Under the pieces are notes generated by a model that saw nothing but the letters and a program-made list of their open reading frames with translations, ran no database searches and had not been told where the DNA came from. Position numbers and translations under genes: made by a program. 64,000 nt of DNA from positions 535,476-599,475 of the forward strand of contig NZ_JADHDU010000002.1 of the NCBI RefSeq assembly GCF_016820495.1, given 5' to 3'. Position 1 is the stretch's first letter; the number at the start of each line of letters is the position of its first letter. Of the stretch, positions 1-9,157 are shown piece after piece. The DNA comes from Planococcus beigongshangi (GTDB taxonomy: Bacteria > Bacillota > Bacilli > Bacillales_A > Planococcaceae).

Positions 1-1
1 T

Positions 2-109
2 TCTATCGACGCTGACAAAAAAGAAGGTACATTCGTACGCTACCCAGAACGCAGCGAATTGTCTGCTGAAATCAACGAACAGTTGATCGTTGAGTACTAC
101 TCACGTTAA
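2..109 (+). CDS. rpsD: 30S ribosomal protein S4, C-terminal end (partial)
   Basis: The window opens inside this gene; the last 35 codons are visible and end in TAA. The tail ([10 protein letters not shown], then [13 protein letters not shown]) matches the conserved C-terminus of bacterial S4, which nucleates 16S rRNA folding in the small subunit and autoregulates its own synthesis in Bacillus. The rpsD-tyrS neighbourhood is the same as in B. subtilis. The start lies outside the window. Confidence 0.93.
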   Translation, partial: SIDADKKEGTFVRYPERSELSAEINEQLIVEYYSR

Positions 110-122
110 TCTTTTTGATTTC

Positions 123-156
123 AAACCCCGAACCGGACTTCCGGTTTGGGGTTTTT
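123..156 (+). terminator. Rho-independent terminator of rpsD
   Basis: Hairpin with arms AAACCCC-g-AACCGGA and TCCGGTT-t-GGGG running into a T-tract, 14 bases after the rpsD stop codon. Confidence 0.9.
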
Positions 157-238
157 CTGTTTTGTACTTTTCGAAGACCATCACATAGAATCATTCATTT
201 GCGTGCCATTCTTTGATGCCGGTTGGAAAGACAACAAG

Positions 239-263
239 AAAAACCCCGCCGATTGGCGAGGTT
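239..263 (-). terminator. Rho-independent terminator after the surface-protein remnant
   Basis: On the minus strand AACCTCGCC-AATC-GGCGGGGTT is followed by TTTC. It sits 24 bases after the stop of the fragment at 287-610 and suggests that fragment is the true 3' end of a once-expressed gene. Confidence 0.75.
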
Positions 264-286
264 CTTCATTTTTTATCCGAAACACC

Positions 287-607
287 TTATTCAGCTGGAG
301 TTGAATCCGACAGATCAAACGATATTACTGCATCTTCATAACCTTCAGCTACAAATGTCCAATTGTAAGTAAAAGGCCCATATCGTCCATCACCGATATA
401 CAGGATATTTCCTTCAGTTATTGTGAAGAGTTCGAAAAGATCGTCTACCGAAGTTCCGTCCTCTGTCAAAAGAATTGCCTCAAGGCTATCTCTCCATGCT
501 GGATCATCGGCAAAAGTAAACTCCGGAGTTCCTCCCACTACTTGGTTTAATGAAGTCAGTTCTGGTGCCTCTAACAATGCTGGTATTTCTGGTTCGCCAT
601 TCTTGTC
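287..607 (-). pseudogene. C-terminal remnant of a surface protein with a Shr-like/HID (DUF1533-type) domain
   Basis: The open frame runs from just after an in-frame stop (608-610) to TAA at 287, about 106 codons. The body has the pattern FxDDPAWRDSL...ILYIGDGRYGPFTYNWTFVAEGYEDAVISF, typical of the Hb-interacting/DUF1533 modules that occur near the ends of large Gram-positive exported proteins. There is no convincing ribosome binding site, no signal peptide, and the only initiation codon near the front is a TTG at 577. A good terminator follows. I read it as the surviving 3' end of a larger secreted or S-layer-associated gene whose front was lost; the neighbouring intron-like scrap supports rearrangement here. 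A functional short peptide is possible but less likely. Confidence 0.55.
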
Positions 608-639
608 TTAGACCATCTCTATTTCCCGGTTTTATAACA

Positions 640-700
640 AGCCTACACCGCACAAGCGACTTTCACCGCATACGGCGTGCCATCTCCAGCGTTTTCTTTT
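640..700 (-). other. Group II intron domain I-like fragment
   Basis: On the minus strand the sequence reads CTGGAGATGGCACGCC followed by GTATGCGGTGAAAGTCGC and TTGTGCGGTGTAGG. The GCCGTATGCGG-tgaaagt-CGC...GCGGTG hairpin with a GAAA tetraloop is the recognisable sub-domain found just before the reverse-transcriptase ORF of many bacterial group II introns. Nothing else of an intron (IEP, domain V) is visible, so this would be a truncated relic lying directly upstream of the broken surface-protein gene. Assigned from memory of the motif only. Confidence 0.45.
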
Positions 701-986
701 CCTGTTTCCCTGAAAAATATCATACCTGCAGATATCTGAAAAGTACATACTTTTTTGGCGTTCTCAAAAATTTTCTCTCATTTTTTTCTGAAAGTTTTTG
801 TGAAGATGTCAGCGCTGTCTTCCTGATCTAGCCCCCGATAAAATCTCTTAAATAACCAATATCAATTACGCTGATTCTCAATTTTTAAAGCTTGAACACC
901 ATTTCCGTTTACTATTTTTTCTGTTGCACATAAAGCGGGAATGACTCCTCCCTCTATGATAAACTGATAAAAACGGAGGTGCAGCA
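701..986. other. Intergenic stretch without a recognisable gene
   Basis: AT-rich sequence between the intron-like scrap and the BtuF-like gene. I see no credible ORF, RNA or terminator. A clear ribosome binding site (GGAGGTG, 976-982) belongs to the next gene; no confident promoter pair could be chosen. Confidence 0.6.
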
Positions 987-1787
987 ATGAGACTCATATC
1001 TATTTGTCCGAGCAATACCGAACTCCTGGCATTTTTGGGGGCGGATAAAATGCTGGTCGGAATCGATGATTTTTCCGATTGGCCGGCAAGCATCTCCCAC
1101 TTGCCGAAACTTGGTCCGGACCTTGATATCCGTATGGATGAACTTGAAAAATTGGAACCTGACCTGGTGCTCGCTTCATTAAGTGTGCCCGGCATGGAAA
1201 AGAATGTCGAAGAATTGAGAAAGAGAAGTATCCCGCATATCATCCTTGATCCTCAAAGTCTGGATGACATCGGGCAGGACCTGCTGACTGTCGGAAAAGC
1301 AGCTGGAGTCGATGCGCTTTCGGCCTATTCGCAATATAAGGAAGCAATAAGCGAAATCCAAAGGCGTTCTGCCGGCATTGGAAAACGTCCCTCCCTCTAC
1401 TGGGAATGGTGGCCCAAGCCCATTTTTACACCCGGCAAAGTCAACTGGCTGTCGGAAATCAGTGAAATAACAGGCGCCCGTAATATTTTCGATGACACGG
1501 ACTCTGCTAATATCCAAACCGATTGGGACGATATCATTCAGCGGGATCCCGATTTCATCCTGCTCGCCTGGGTTGGCATAATGACCGATAAAGTAAAGCC
1601 TGAACTGCTCCGCAAACGCCCAGGATTCGAAGGCATGAAAGCAGCCGGCAATGTCCATGTCATGGAAGAAGAACTTTATTGCCGCCCTTCCCCCCGTCTC
1701 GTTGAAGGTGCCATCAAACTTGGCAAGCTCCTTCATCCTGAGCAATTCGAGTCGATGGAAGTCCCTTCATTTTTGAAGCGAAGATGA
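987..1787 (+). CDS. BtuF-like cobalamin/iron-siderophore-binding domain protein without signal peptide
   Basis: The 266-residue protein is a single periplasmic-binding-protein-like domain of the BtuF/FepB type (PF01497 fold): N-terminal MRLISICPSNTELLAFLG, the middle LEPDLVLAS step, then WEWWPKPIFTPG and a second lobe. Members normally deliver cobalamin or siderophores to ABC importers and carry a lipoprotein signal. This one starts directly with the domain: no signal peptide, no lipobox and no hydrophobic N-terminus, so it should be cytosolic. The start is fixed by GGAGGTG seven to ten bases upstream of ATG. No permease or ATPase gene is adjacent. A cytosolic corrinoid-binding role is inference; the family assignment is fairly safe. 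Confidence 0.75.
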   Translation: MRLISICPSNTELLAFLGADKMLVGIDDFSDWPASISHLPKLGPDLDIRMDELEKLEPDLVLASLSVPGMEKNVEELRKRSIPHIILDPQSLDDIGQDLLTVGKAAGVDALSAYSQYKEAISEIQRRSAGIGKRPSLYWEWWPKPIFTPGKVNWLSEISEITGARNIFDDTDSANIQTDWDDIIQRDPDFILLAWVGIMTDKVKPELLRKRPGFEGMKAAGNVHVMEEELYCRPSPRLVEGAIKLGKLLHPEQFESMEVPSFLKRR

Positions 1788-1824
1788 CGCTTTTTTCATT
1801 TTCCTTCTATATATGATACAAAGA

Positions 1825-1858
1825 AAAAGCAGCGCCTCCGGAAGGAAGCGCTGCTTTT
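1825..1858. terminator. Bidirectional terminator between the BtuF-like and stress-protein genes
   Basis: AAAAGCAGCGC (1825-1835) pairs with GCGCTGCTTTT (1848-1858); A- and T-tracts on both sides allow it to serve both converging genes. Confidence 0.85.
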
Positions 1859-1879
1859 CGTTGAACTGCCTGCTTTATT

Positions 1880-2413
1880 TTAAATATCCTTCGAACCTCT
1901 GATGCCGCCTGTTCCGCGCTGGCCCCCGATCAGTGGATCGTTGCCTGCAAAGTTATCACGGTCATTATGATCCGGGATATTCAAGTTATCCTCTTCGACT
2001 AGAACAAGAATTTCACCTTCATTGAACCGATTTTCGTAATCCTTTGCCTCATCTTCCGGAATACCAAGACCGATCAAGGCTCCAGCCAATCCGCCCACAC
2101 CGGCGCCTGCCGCTGCACCCGTCAAACCGGCTACAATCGGTCCGGCTGCCACAATCGGCCCAATTCCCGGAATGGCCAGAGCACCAATTCCCGCCAGCAC
2201 ACCGCCTAAGCCGCCAAGTGCCCCACCAGCAAGTGCGCCGGTTGCAGCACCTTCACCTGCATGTGTACCTGTTTCTTCTGTTACATGTTTTGTTTCGGCT
2301 TCATCTTTACTCAGAACCGAGATATCCTCTGCCCGGTATCCTTCCCTTTTCAAATCTTCAATAGCTTTGATCGCTTTTTCTTCTGAATTGTAAGAACCTA
2401 CTATTCTTGACAT
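1880..2413 (-). CDS. General stress protein of the YflT (GSP17M) type with glycine-zipper region
   Basis: The 177-residue protein begins MSRIVGSYNSEEKAIKAI...LKREGYRAEDISVLSKD, the N-terminal pattern of the YflT/general-stress-17M domain. Residues about 50-120 are a Gly/Ala-rich hydrophobic segment (GALAGGALGGLGG, AGAGVGGLAGALIG) like a glycine-zipper membrane hairpin, followed by an acidic domain and a disordered polar tail. Biochemical function of the family is unknown. The start has GGAGG upstream. A SigB-like promoter sits 53 bases before the ATG (2466-2491), consistent with stress induction. It converges on the BtuF-like gene at a shared terminator. Confidence 0.8.
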   Translation of the reverse strand: MSRIVGSYNSEEKAIKAIEDLKREGYRAEDISVLSKDEAETKHVTEETGTHAGEGAATGALAGGALGGLGGVLAGIGALAIPGIGPIVAAGPIVAGLTGAAAGAGVGGLAGALIGLGIPEDEAKDYENRFNEGEILVLVEEDNLNIPDHNDRDNFAGNDPLIGGQRGTGGIRGSKDI

Positions 2414-2465
2414 TATTACGCCTCCTTAGATTTGTAAGTCAATAGAAAAGCTGACATTGTTCAAA

Positions 2466-2491
2466 TTTCCCCATTGAACCCTGCATTAAAC
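2466..2491 (-). promoter_or_regulatory. SigB-type promoter of the YflT-like stress gene
   Basis: GTTTAA (2491-2486) is separated by 14 bases from GGGAAA (2471-2466) on the minus strand. Against the SigB consensus GTTTAA-N12-15-GGGTAT this is a perfect -35 and a 4/6 -10. Confidence 0.6.
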
Positions 2492-2560
2492 ATGATTGAC
2501 TCTGAAATCCAGGGACGGTCGCCGGAAAAATAGCGCTGAATTAAAGCCGGTCCTTGTTGA

Positions 2561-3856
<1,296 letters not shown>

Positions 3857-3921
3857 TTACTGCTGTGATGAACGGGGTATTCCGCAGAAAGTTTAAACCG
3901 ATGATTCGCGCATGCCTCCTA

Positions 3922-4160
3922 AAAATAAAAAAGTCCCTGCATGTTTGAACATGCAGGGACGCATTTGCGCGGTACCACCCAGCTTGAAGGAATCGTTTCC
4001 AATCCTTCCACTTTCACACGTGCCGAACGGGGCACTTCCGTAAACTCCAAACCTGTAATTCGGTTTCTGCGTTTTTACCGGTTCGCAGCTACCACCGGCT
4101 CTCTTGAAAAAAATCGCAGGACCTACTTCGGATCCTTCACAGTTTTAATATTGAAATATA
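3922..4160 (-). promoter_or_regulatory. T-box riboswitch (tyrosine) of tyrS
   Basis: The minus strand carries the T-box sequence GGGTGGTACCGCG (3980-3968), followed by a terminator whose 13-base arms GTCCCTGCATGTT/AACATGCAGGGAC (3960-3933) end in a T-rich run. The stem I distal segment GGTGGTAGCTG and the 3' strand with GAATTACAGG place the specifier codon UAC (4057-4055), cognate for tyrosine. Uncharged tRNA-Tyr should stabilise the antiterminator and permit tyrS transcription. Confidence 0.93.
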
Positions 4161-4166
4161 ATTGTA

Positions 4167-4194
4167 AGTGTACTCGAAAATTATAGTTTGTCAA
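4167..4194 (-). promoter_or_regulatory. Promoter of the tyrS T-box transcript
   Basis: TTGACA (4194-4189) and TACACT (4172-4167) on the minus strand with 16-base spacing, placing the start a few bases upstream of stem I. Confidence 0.75.
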
Positions 4195-4199
4195 TAATT

Positions 4200-4228
4200 T
4201 AGTCGGGATTTTAAGAATATGCTATAAT
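4200..4228 (+). promoter_or_regulatory. Extended -10 promoter of the PBP1A gene
   Basis: TGC-TATAAT (-10 at 4223-4228) with a weak -35 (TAGTCG, 4200-4205, 17 bases away). It lies back to back with the tyrS promoter. Confidence 0.6.
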
Positions 4229-4255
4229 ATAAAAAGATTTTAGGGGGTAGATATC

Positions 4256-7213
4256 GTGCGCGAACGTGTTAGACAATGGCAACAGAAAACCGATGAAACA
4301 TACAATAAATGGAAATCTTCAAAATGGTCAAAAGGCTTGAATATCACCACAGGAGTTTTCTGGAATCTTGCTGTACTTTTAGCAATCATTCTGGTCGTAG
4401 GGGGTGTTTTTGCCGCTTCTGTAGGAGCCGGCTATTTCGCCTCTCTAGTAGATGAAGAAAAATTGCGCACCGAAAGTGAAATGCGCAATGAAATCTATGC
4501 ATATGATGAAACCTCTGAGATATTCTTTGCCGACAACCAATACCTTGGGAAGTTGAGAACTGACCTGGACCGTGAAGAAACGACGCTGGAAAATGTTTCT
4601 GAACATGCAATAAATGCAGTATTGGCTACAGAAGATGAATATTTCAATGAACATGAAGGAATTGTGCCTAAAGCGATTTTCCGCGGCCTCTTCCAGGATG
4701 TATCGAATTCCGACAGCCAAACAGGCGGTTCCACTTTAACTCAGCAGCTCATCAAAAACCAGATTTTGACGAACGAAGTTTCCTATGAACGAAAAGCGAA
4801 GGAAATTCTTTTGGCAATGCGCCTGGAGAAATTCATGACCAAAGAAGAAATTCTTGAAGCTTACCTGAATATCATTCCATATGGAAGAAACTCAGCCGGT
4901 ACGAATATCGCCGGAATTGAAACTGCTGCATCAGGCATTTTCAATGTGTCAGCAAGTGAACTGAACCTGCCTCAGGCGGCATTCATCGCCGGCATACCAA
5001 AAGCGCCTTTCCGTTATACTCCATTTTCTTCAGGCGGCGGCGTGAAGGCCCCTGAGTATTTGGAATTTGGCATCGACCGGATGAAAACCGTACTTTTCCG
5101 GATGCTTGAAACCGAGTATATTACGGAACAGGAATACAATGAAGCATTGGCTTATGACATAACCAAAGACTTCCGGACTGATACAGTTCTTTCTTATGAA
5201 GAATACCCGTATATCACGACGGAAATCGAAAAACGGGCCACCCGCATCATCATGGATGTCCTTGCCGAAGAAAACGGCATCGATCCGGTCACCCTGGATG
5301 AAAACGATCAATTATTCGAAGAATATGAGATTTTGGCTGACCGTGCAGTCCGCTCACGGGGATACCGCATCCATTCAAGTATCAATAAAGAACTCTACAA
5401 TGCCCAGCAGGCAGCTAAAGATGCTTATCAGGCATATGGTCCCACATTAACCAAAACAATCGTCAACTCCGAAGGCGAGGAAGAAGAAGTTCCGATGCCA
5501 GTCCAGGTCGGATCAACGACAATCGAAAATGATACCGGCCGGATTCTAAGCTTTGTCGGCGGCCGCGACCACAATATTTCAAATTTCAATTATTCAACCC
5601 AGGCTCTGCGCTCTATCGGCTCTACAGCGAAACCGCTGCTGGTATATGCCCCAGCTATTGAATATGGAAAAATCGGCGCCGGCAGCCCGGTCGTCGATGT
5701 GAAATTTGAAATCATCGATAATAACGGAAAAACATGGGGACCAAGCAACTTCATCTCTTCCAGTGAGCAAGGCATCATGTCTGCCAGGGCAGCGTTGGCT
5801 GAATCTCAGAACTTACCGGCAGTCCGGCTGTTCGCACAGATTCAAAACCAGATGCCGATCAATTATTTGATGAACAACGGATTTTCCACTGTAGTCGAAT
5901 CAGAGAACTTCGCGCCTTCTGCAGCACTCGGCGGTGGAATTGAAGCTACACCTGAAGAATTGGCAAGAGCATACGCAACATTTGCCAATTACGGAACATT
6001 TACCGGTTCTTCAATGATTGACCGGATTGAAGATGCACAGGGGAACACCATCTTCGAATACGAAGTTAAAAAAGAAGAAGTCTACACTCCTCAAACTTCC
6101 TATATCATTACGGATATGATGCGGGATGTCTTTGATGGCCCTGGCGGCACTGCCAACCGCGCTAACAATCTATTGAAATTCAATGCTGATTTTGCGGGCA
6201 AGACCGGGACATCGCAGGAAACAAAAGATGTCTGGCTTGTAGGATATAATCCGAACGTCACAATGAGTGTATGGCTAGGGTATGATAAGGAGTCCAATTC
6301 ACTTGATATCATGAGAAACAGCAATCTCCAGCCTTCTACCCGTGTCAATCAGGTATGGGCGGCCATCATGAATGCTTCTTATGACATCAATCCTGAATTC
6401 TTCGGGACCCAGGAGACATTCCAACAGCCTGAAGGAGTTGTCAACCGTTCATTCTGCGGTATCTCCGGACTAGCGCCAAGCGGCGGATGCGCCGGCGACG
6501 GACTTGTCAGATCCGATTTGTTCAATGCGAATGTCATGGTGCCGAGCCAGGCGGATGACAGCCTGACAACCGGAAGATATACAACGATCAACGGAAGCCG
6601 CTATGCAGCCCTTCCTTCTACACCTGAAGAATTTATTTCGGGTGGCGGCGTAGGAGTTTCTGCAGACTTCATCGACCGGATGCTCGCACCTTTCGGCGGA
6701 GATCCAAGCAAATTGTTCCCGCAGAATTCACGATTCTCGAACGTCGTTTCATCCACCAGCTTTAATGCGGATGAAGTTGCACCTGCTGCTGTCTCTGCCG
6801 CCCTTGACGGAACAGCACTGAGTTGGGGCAATTCGCCGTCAAATGATGTCGTAGGCTACCGCGTCTATAGAAATACAGGCGGCTCCACTTCCCGCTTGGC
6901 TTCCATTCCTGAAACGTCCGGCAACTCATACAGAGTACCAGGACCGGGTACCTATCATGTCGTAGCTGTCGATATCACTGGCAGGGAATCAGCCAATTCC
7001 AACGCCGTCACGGTTGATGCGCCGGAAAGGGAAAGTGAACCGGAAGAAAACAATACACCGGCACCTCCTGCTTCACCTCCTCCTGCCACTGAGCCGGAAG
7101 AACCCGAGGAGCCTGAGGAACCGACAGAACCTGAAGAACCTGAAGAACCTAACGAGCCGGTTGAGCCGGCAGATCCTCCTGAAACACCTGATGAACCTGA
7201 CGACGCCGAATAA
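4256..7213 (+). CDS. Class A penicillin-binding protein (PBP1A family) with C-terminal FN3 domain
   Basis: Bifunctional peptidoglycan glycosyltransferase/transpeptidase anchored in the membrane. Visible in order: cytoplasmic basic start, one membrane helix (about 33-58), GT51 transglycosylase domain with EDEYFNEHEG (126-135) and GGSTLTQQ (157-164), transpeptidase domain with catalytic STAK (456-459), SQN (517-519) and KTG (649-651), then a fibronectin type III-like module (about 840-930) and a Pro/Glu-rich acidic tail (about 930-985) built of repeated PEEPEEP units. All catalytic motifs are intact. The start is GTG with GGGGG upstream. Length 985 is typical of PBP1A forms with C-terminal extensions. 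The gene diverges from tyrS and ends at a bidirectional terminator. Confidence 0.95.
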   Translation: MRERVRQWQQKTDETYNKWKSSKWSKGLNITTGVFWNLAVLLAIILVVGGVFAASVGAGYFASLVDEEKLRTESEMRNEIYAYDETSEIFFADNQYLGKLRTDLDREETTLENVSEHAINAVLATEDEYFNEHEGIVPKAIFRGLFQDVSNSDSQTGGSTLTQQLIKNQILTNEVSYERKAKEILLAMRLEKFMTKEEILEAYLNIIPYGRNSAGTNIAGIETAASGIFNVSASELNLPQAAFIAGIPKAPFRYTPFSSGGGVKAPEYLEFGIDRMKTVLFRMLETEYITEQEYNEALAYDITKDFRTDTVLSYEEYPYITTEIEKRATRIIMDVLAEENGIDPVTLDENDQLFEEYEILADRAVRSRGYRIHSSINKELYNAQQAAKDAYQAYGPTLTKTIVNSEGEEEEVPMPVQVGSTTIENDTGRILSFVGGRDHNISNFNYSTQALRSIGSTAKPLLVYAPAIEYGKIGAGSPVVDVKFEIIDNNGKTWGPSNFISSSEQGIMSARAALAESQNLPAVRLFAQIQNQMPINYLMNNGFSTVVESENFAPSAALGGGIEATPEELARAYATFANYGTFTGSSMIDRIEDAQGNTIFEYEVKKEEVYTPQTSYIITDMMRDVFDGPGGTANRANNLLKFNADFAGKTGTSQETKDVWLVGYNPNVTMSVWLGYDKESNSLDIMRNSNLQPSTRVNQVWAAIMNASYDINPEFFGTQETFQQPEGVVNRSFCGISGLAPSGGCAGDGLVRSDLFNANVMVPSQADDSLTTGRYTTINGSRYAALPSTPEEFISGGGVGVSADFIDRMLAPFGGDPSKLFPQNSRFSNVVSSTSFNADEVAPAAVSAALDGTALSWGNSPSNDVVGYRVYRNTGGSTSRLASIPETSGNSYRVPGPGTYHVVAVDITGRESANSNAVTVDAPERESEPEENNTPAPPASPPPATEPEEPEEPEEPTEPEEPEEPNEPVEPADPPETPDEPDDAE

Positions 7214-7216
7214 AAT

Positions 7217-7258
7217 AAAAAAGATCCGGACCATTTTGAAATGGTCCGGATCTTTTTT
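7217..7258. terminator. Bidirectional terminator between the PBP gene and acsA
   Basis: A near-perfect hairpin, AAAAAAGATCCGGACCATTT with loop TGA and the complementary arm ending in TTTTTT, lies between the two convergent stop codons. Confidence 0.93.
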
Positions 7259-7268
7259 ATTTATACGA

Positions 7269-8987
7269 TTAATCTTCCATTGTCGAAAGGTCGCCTGCCG
7301 GCAGATCGAGTTCCCATGCTTTTAACACTCGGCGCATGATTTTACCGCTTCTCGTCTTCGGAAGTTTATCCTTGAATTCAATTTCTTTTGGTGCTGCATG
7401 TGCGGCCAGCCCTTTTTTGACAAATGTCTGGATATCCTGGACCAATTCATCCGATGGTTCGAAACCTTCATTCAGCGCAACAAATGCCTTGATGATTTCA
7501 CCGCGGACAGGATCGGGTTTACCGATGACACCTGCTTCTGCGATGGCAGGATGCTCGAGTAATTTACTTTCGACCTCGAATGGACCGACGCGTTCGCCTG
7601 AAGTCATGATGACATCATCTACACGGCCCTGGAACCAGAAGTAGCCCTCTTCATCCATGTAAGCTGAATCTCCGGAAACATACCATTTATCTTTCAGGAA
7701 ATAGGACTCGTATTTTTCAGGATTGTTCCAGATATGACGCATCATTGCCGGCCACCCTTTTTCAATCGCCAGGTTACCCATCTGATTGGCCTGAAGCTCA
7801 TTGCCCTGATCGTCGACGATGGCCGCTTTGATACCAGGCATCGGTTTACCCATCGATCCCGGCTTTATTGCCAGGGATGGATAATTGCAAATGACCTGCG
7901 CCCCGGTTTCCGTCATCCACCATGTATCATGGATTCTGCGTTCGAATACCTGCGCCCCCCATCTGATGACTTCGGGATTCAGCGGTTCTCCGACAGAAAC
8001 GACATGGCGCAATGTTGACAGGTCGTACTCTTTCACCAAAGCATCGCCTGCTCCCATCAGCATACGGAATGCAGTCGGCGCGCTGTACCAGATTGTGACG
8101 CCATAATCTTCAATGGCCTGATACCAGCCTTCCGGAGAAAAGCGGCCGCCGATGATGACCGTCGTGACACCGTTCAGCCAAGGTGAAAAAACGCCGTATG
8201 CTGTTCCGGTCACCCAGCCTGGATCCGCTGTACACCAATAGATGTCTTCCTCCTTGAAATCCAGGACCCACTGGCCGGTTTGGATCTGCTGGACCATGGC
8301 ATATTGCGCATGCAGGACCCCTTTCGGTTTGCCTGTGGAACCGGAAGTATAATGAAGGACCAGACCATCTTCCTTGTCGAGCCATTCCACTTCAAATTTG
8401 TCTGAACTTGTTGGCAGATGTTTCATGACATCCACTGTGTGATCATCTTCTTCAATGTTTTCGCCGACCAGGTAAATCGTCTGCAGATTCGGCAGACGGT
8501 CGAAAGGTACACGTGATACAAGATCAGGGGTTGTGATGATGGCTTTGGCATCACTGTCATCCAATCTGTCATAAATCGCACCTTCCATGAACGCTTCAAA
8601 AAGCGGCCCCACAATCAGACCCATCTTCAATGCACCGAACATCATAAAATAAAGTTCCGGCGAGCGGGGCATAAAGATGAAGATACGATCTCCCTTCTCC
8701 AGGTCCGAATGTGCTTTCAATAGGTTCGCTGCCCGGTTAGTCATACGCTTCATCTCATAGAATGTGTAGGATTCTTTTCTGAACTGATCCATATAATAAA
8801 GAGCTATCTTATTTTTTCTGGAAGAATCTGCATGTCGGTCAATCGCTTCATGAGCCATATTGATTTTACCGGTTTCATACCAGCTGAATTGTTTCTCAAC
8901 TTCTTTCCAGTCAAAATCAGCCGCCACCGCGTCATAATTATGTAAGTTAAAATCTCCTGGCACTGCTGGCATAGCTTCCACTTTCAT
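7269..8987 (-). CDS. acsA: Acetyl-CoA synthetase
   Basis: Converts acetate, ATP and CoA to acetyl-CoA. The 572-residue ANL-superfamily enzyme shows YTSGSTGKPKGV, the WWMTETG core motif, YVSGDSAYMDEEGYFWFQGR and, near the C-terminus, LPKTRSGKIMRR whose lysine is the residue acetylated by AcuA in B. subtilis. I start at ATG 8987 (MKVEAMPAVPG): AAGG lies nine bases before it, whereas it abuts the upstream in-frame ATG (8996) too closely. It diverges from acuABC, which encode the acetylation control system, and a cre-like site lies between the two. Confidence 0.96.
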   Translation of the reverse strand: MKVEAMPAVPGDFNLHNYDAVAADFDWKEVEKQFSWYETGKINMAHEAIDRHADSSRKNKIALYYMDQFRKESYTFYEMKRMTNRAANLLKAHSDLEKGDRIFIFMPRSPELYFMMFGALKMGLIVGPLFEAFMEGAIYDRLDDSDAKAIITTPDLVSRVPFDRLPNLQTIYLVGENIEEDDHTVDVMKHLPTSSDKFEVEWLDKEDGLVLHYTSGSTGKPKGVLHAQYAMVQQIQTGQWVLDFKEEDIYWCTADPGWVTGTAYGVFSPWLNGVTTVIIGGRFSPEGWYQAIEDYGVTIWYSAPTAFRMLMGAGDALVKEYDLSTLRHVVSVGEPLNPEVIRWGAQVFERRIHDTWWMTETGAQVICNYPSLAIKPGSMGKPMPGIKAAIVDDQGNELQANQMGNLAIEKGWPAMMRHIWNNPEKYESYFLKDKWYVSGDSAYMDEEGYFWFQGRVDDVIMTSGERVGPFEVESKLLEHPAIAEAGVIGKPDPVRGEIIKAFVALNEGFEPSDELVQDIQTFVKKGLAAHAAPKEIEFKDKLPKTRSGKIMRRVLKAWELDLPAGDLSTMED

Positions 8988-9015
8988 CCAAATCATCCTT
9001 TCAATTCTAATATCT

Positions 9016-9043
9016 ATTTTATTCTAACCCAGCGGCCAACCAA
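9016..9043 (-). promoter_or_regulatory. Possible acsA promoter
   Basis: TTGGTT (9043-9038) and TAAAAT (9021-9016) on the minus strand with 16-base spacing. Confidence 0.4.
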
Positions 9044-9073
9044 AAATCCAATTATTTTAACTTTTTAGATAAT

Positions 9074-9087
9074 AGAGAGCGCTTTCA
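9074..9087. promoter_or_regulatory. cre-like CcpA operator between acsA and acuABC
   Basis: The minus strand reads TGAAAGCGCTCTCT, one mismatch from TGWAARCGYTWNCW. It is seven bases before the acuA -35 and 30 bases from the acsA -35. In B. subtilis both transcripts are repressed by CcpA, and ccpA itself lies 2.7 kb away. Confidence 0.65.
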
Positions 9088-9093
9088 AAGTGA

Positions 9094-9124
9094 TTGGCAA
9101 TACCCTTCCCTTTTCATGTATAAT
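9094..9124 (+). promoter_or_regulatory. acuABC promoter
   Basis: TTGGCA (9094-9099) and TATAAT (9119-9124), spacing 19 bases; long, but both hexamers are good. Confidence 0.6.
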
Positions 9125-9157
9125 GAACCTAATTGTAAATTTACAGGCGGTGAAATA

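Noticed and set aside
550..831. 93-residue plus-strand frame upstream of the BtuF-like gene
   Set aside because: No ribosome site or family resemblance; it runs antisense to the surface-protein remnant and the intron-like scrap.
7269..8996. AcsA starting at the ATG at 8996
   Set aside because: The AAGG ribosome site would touch this codon; the next ATG at 8987 has correct spacing and matches the family start.
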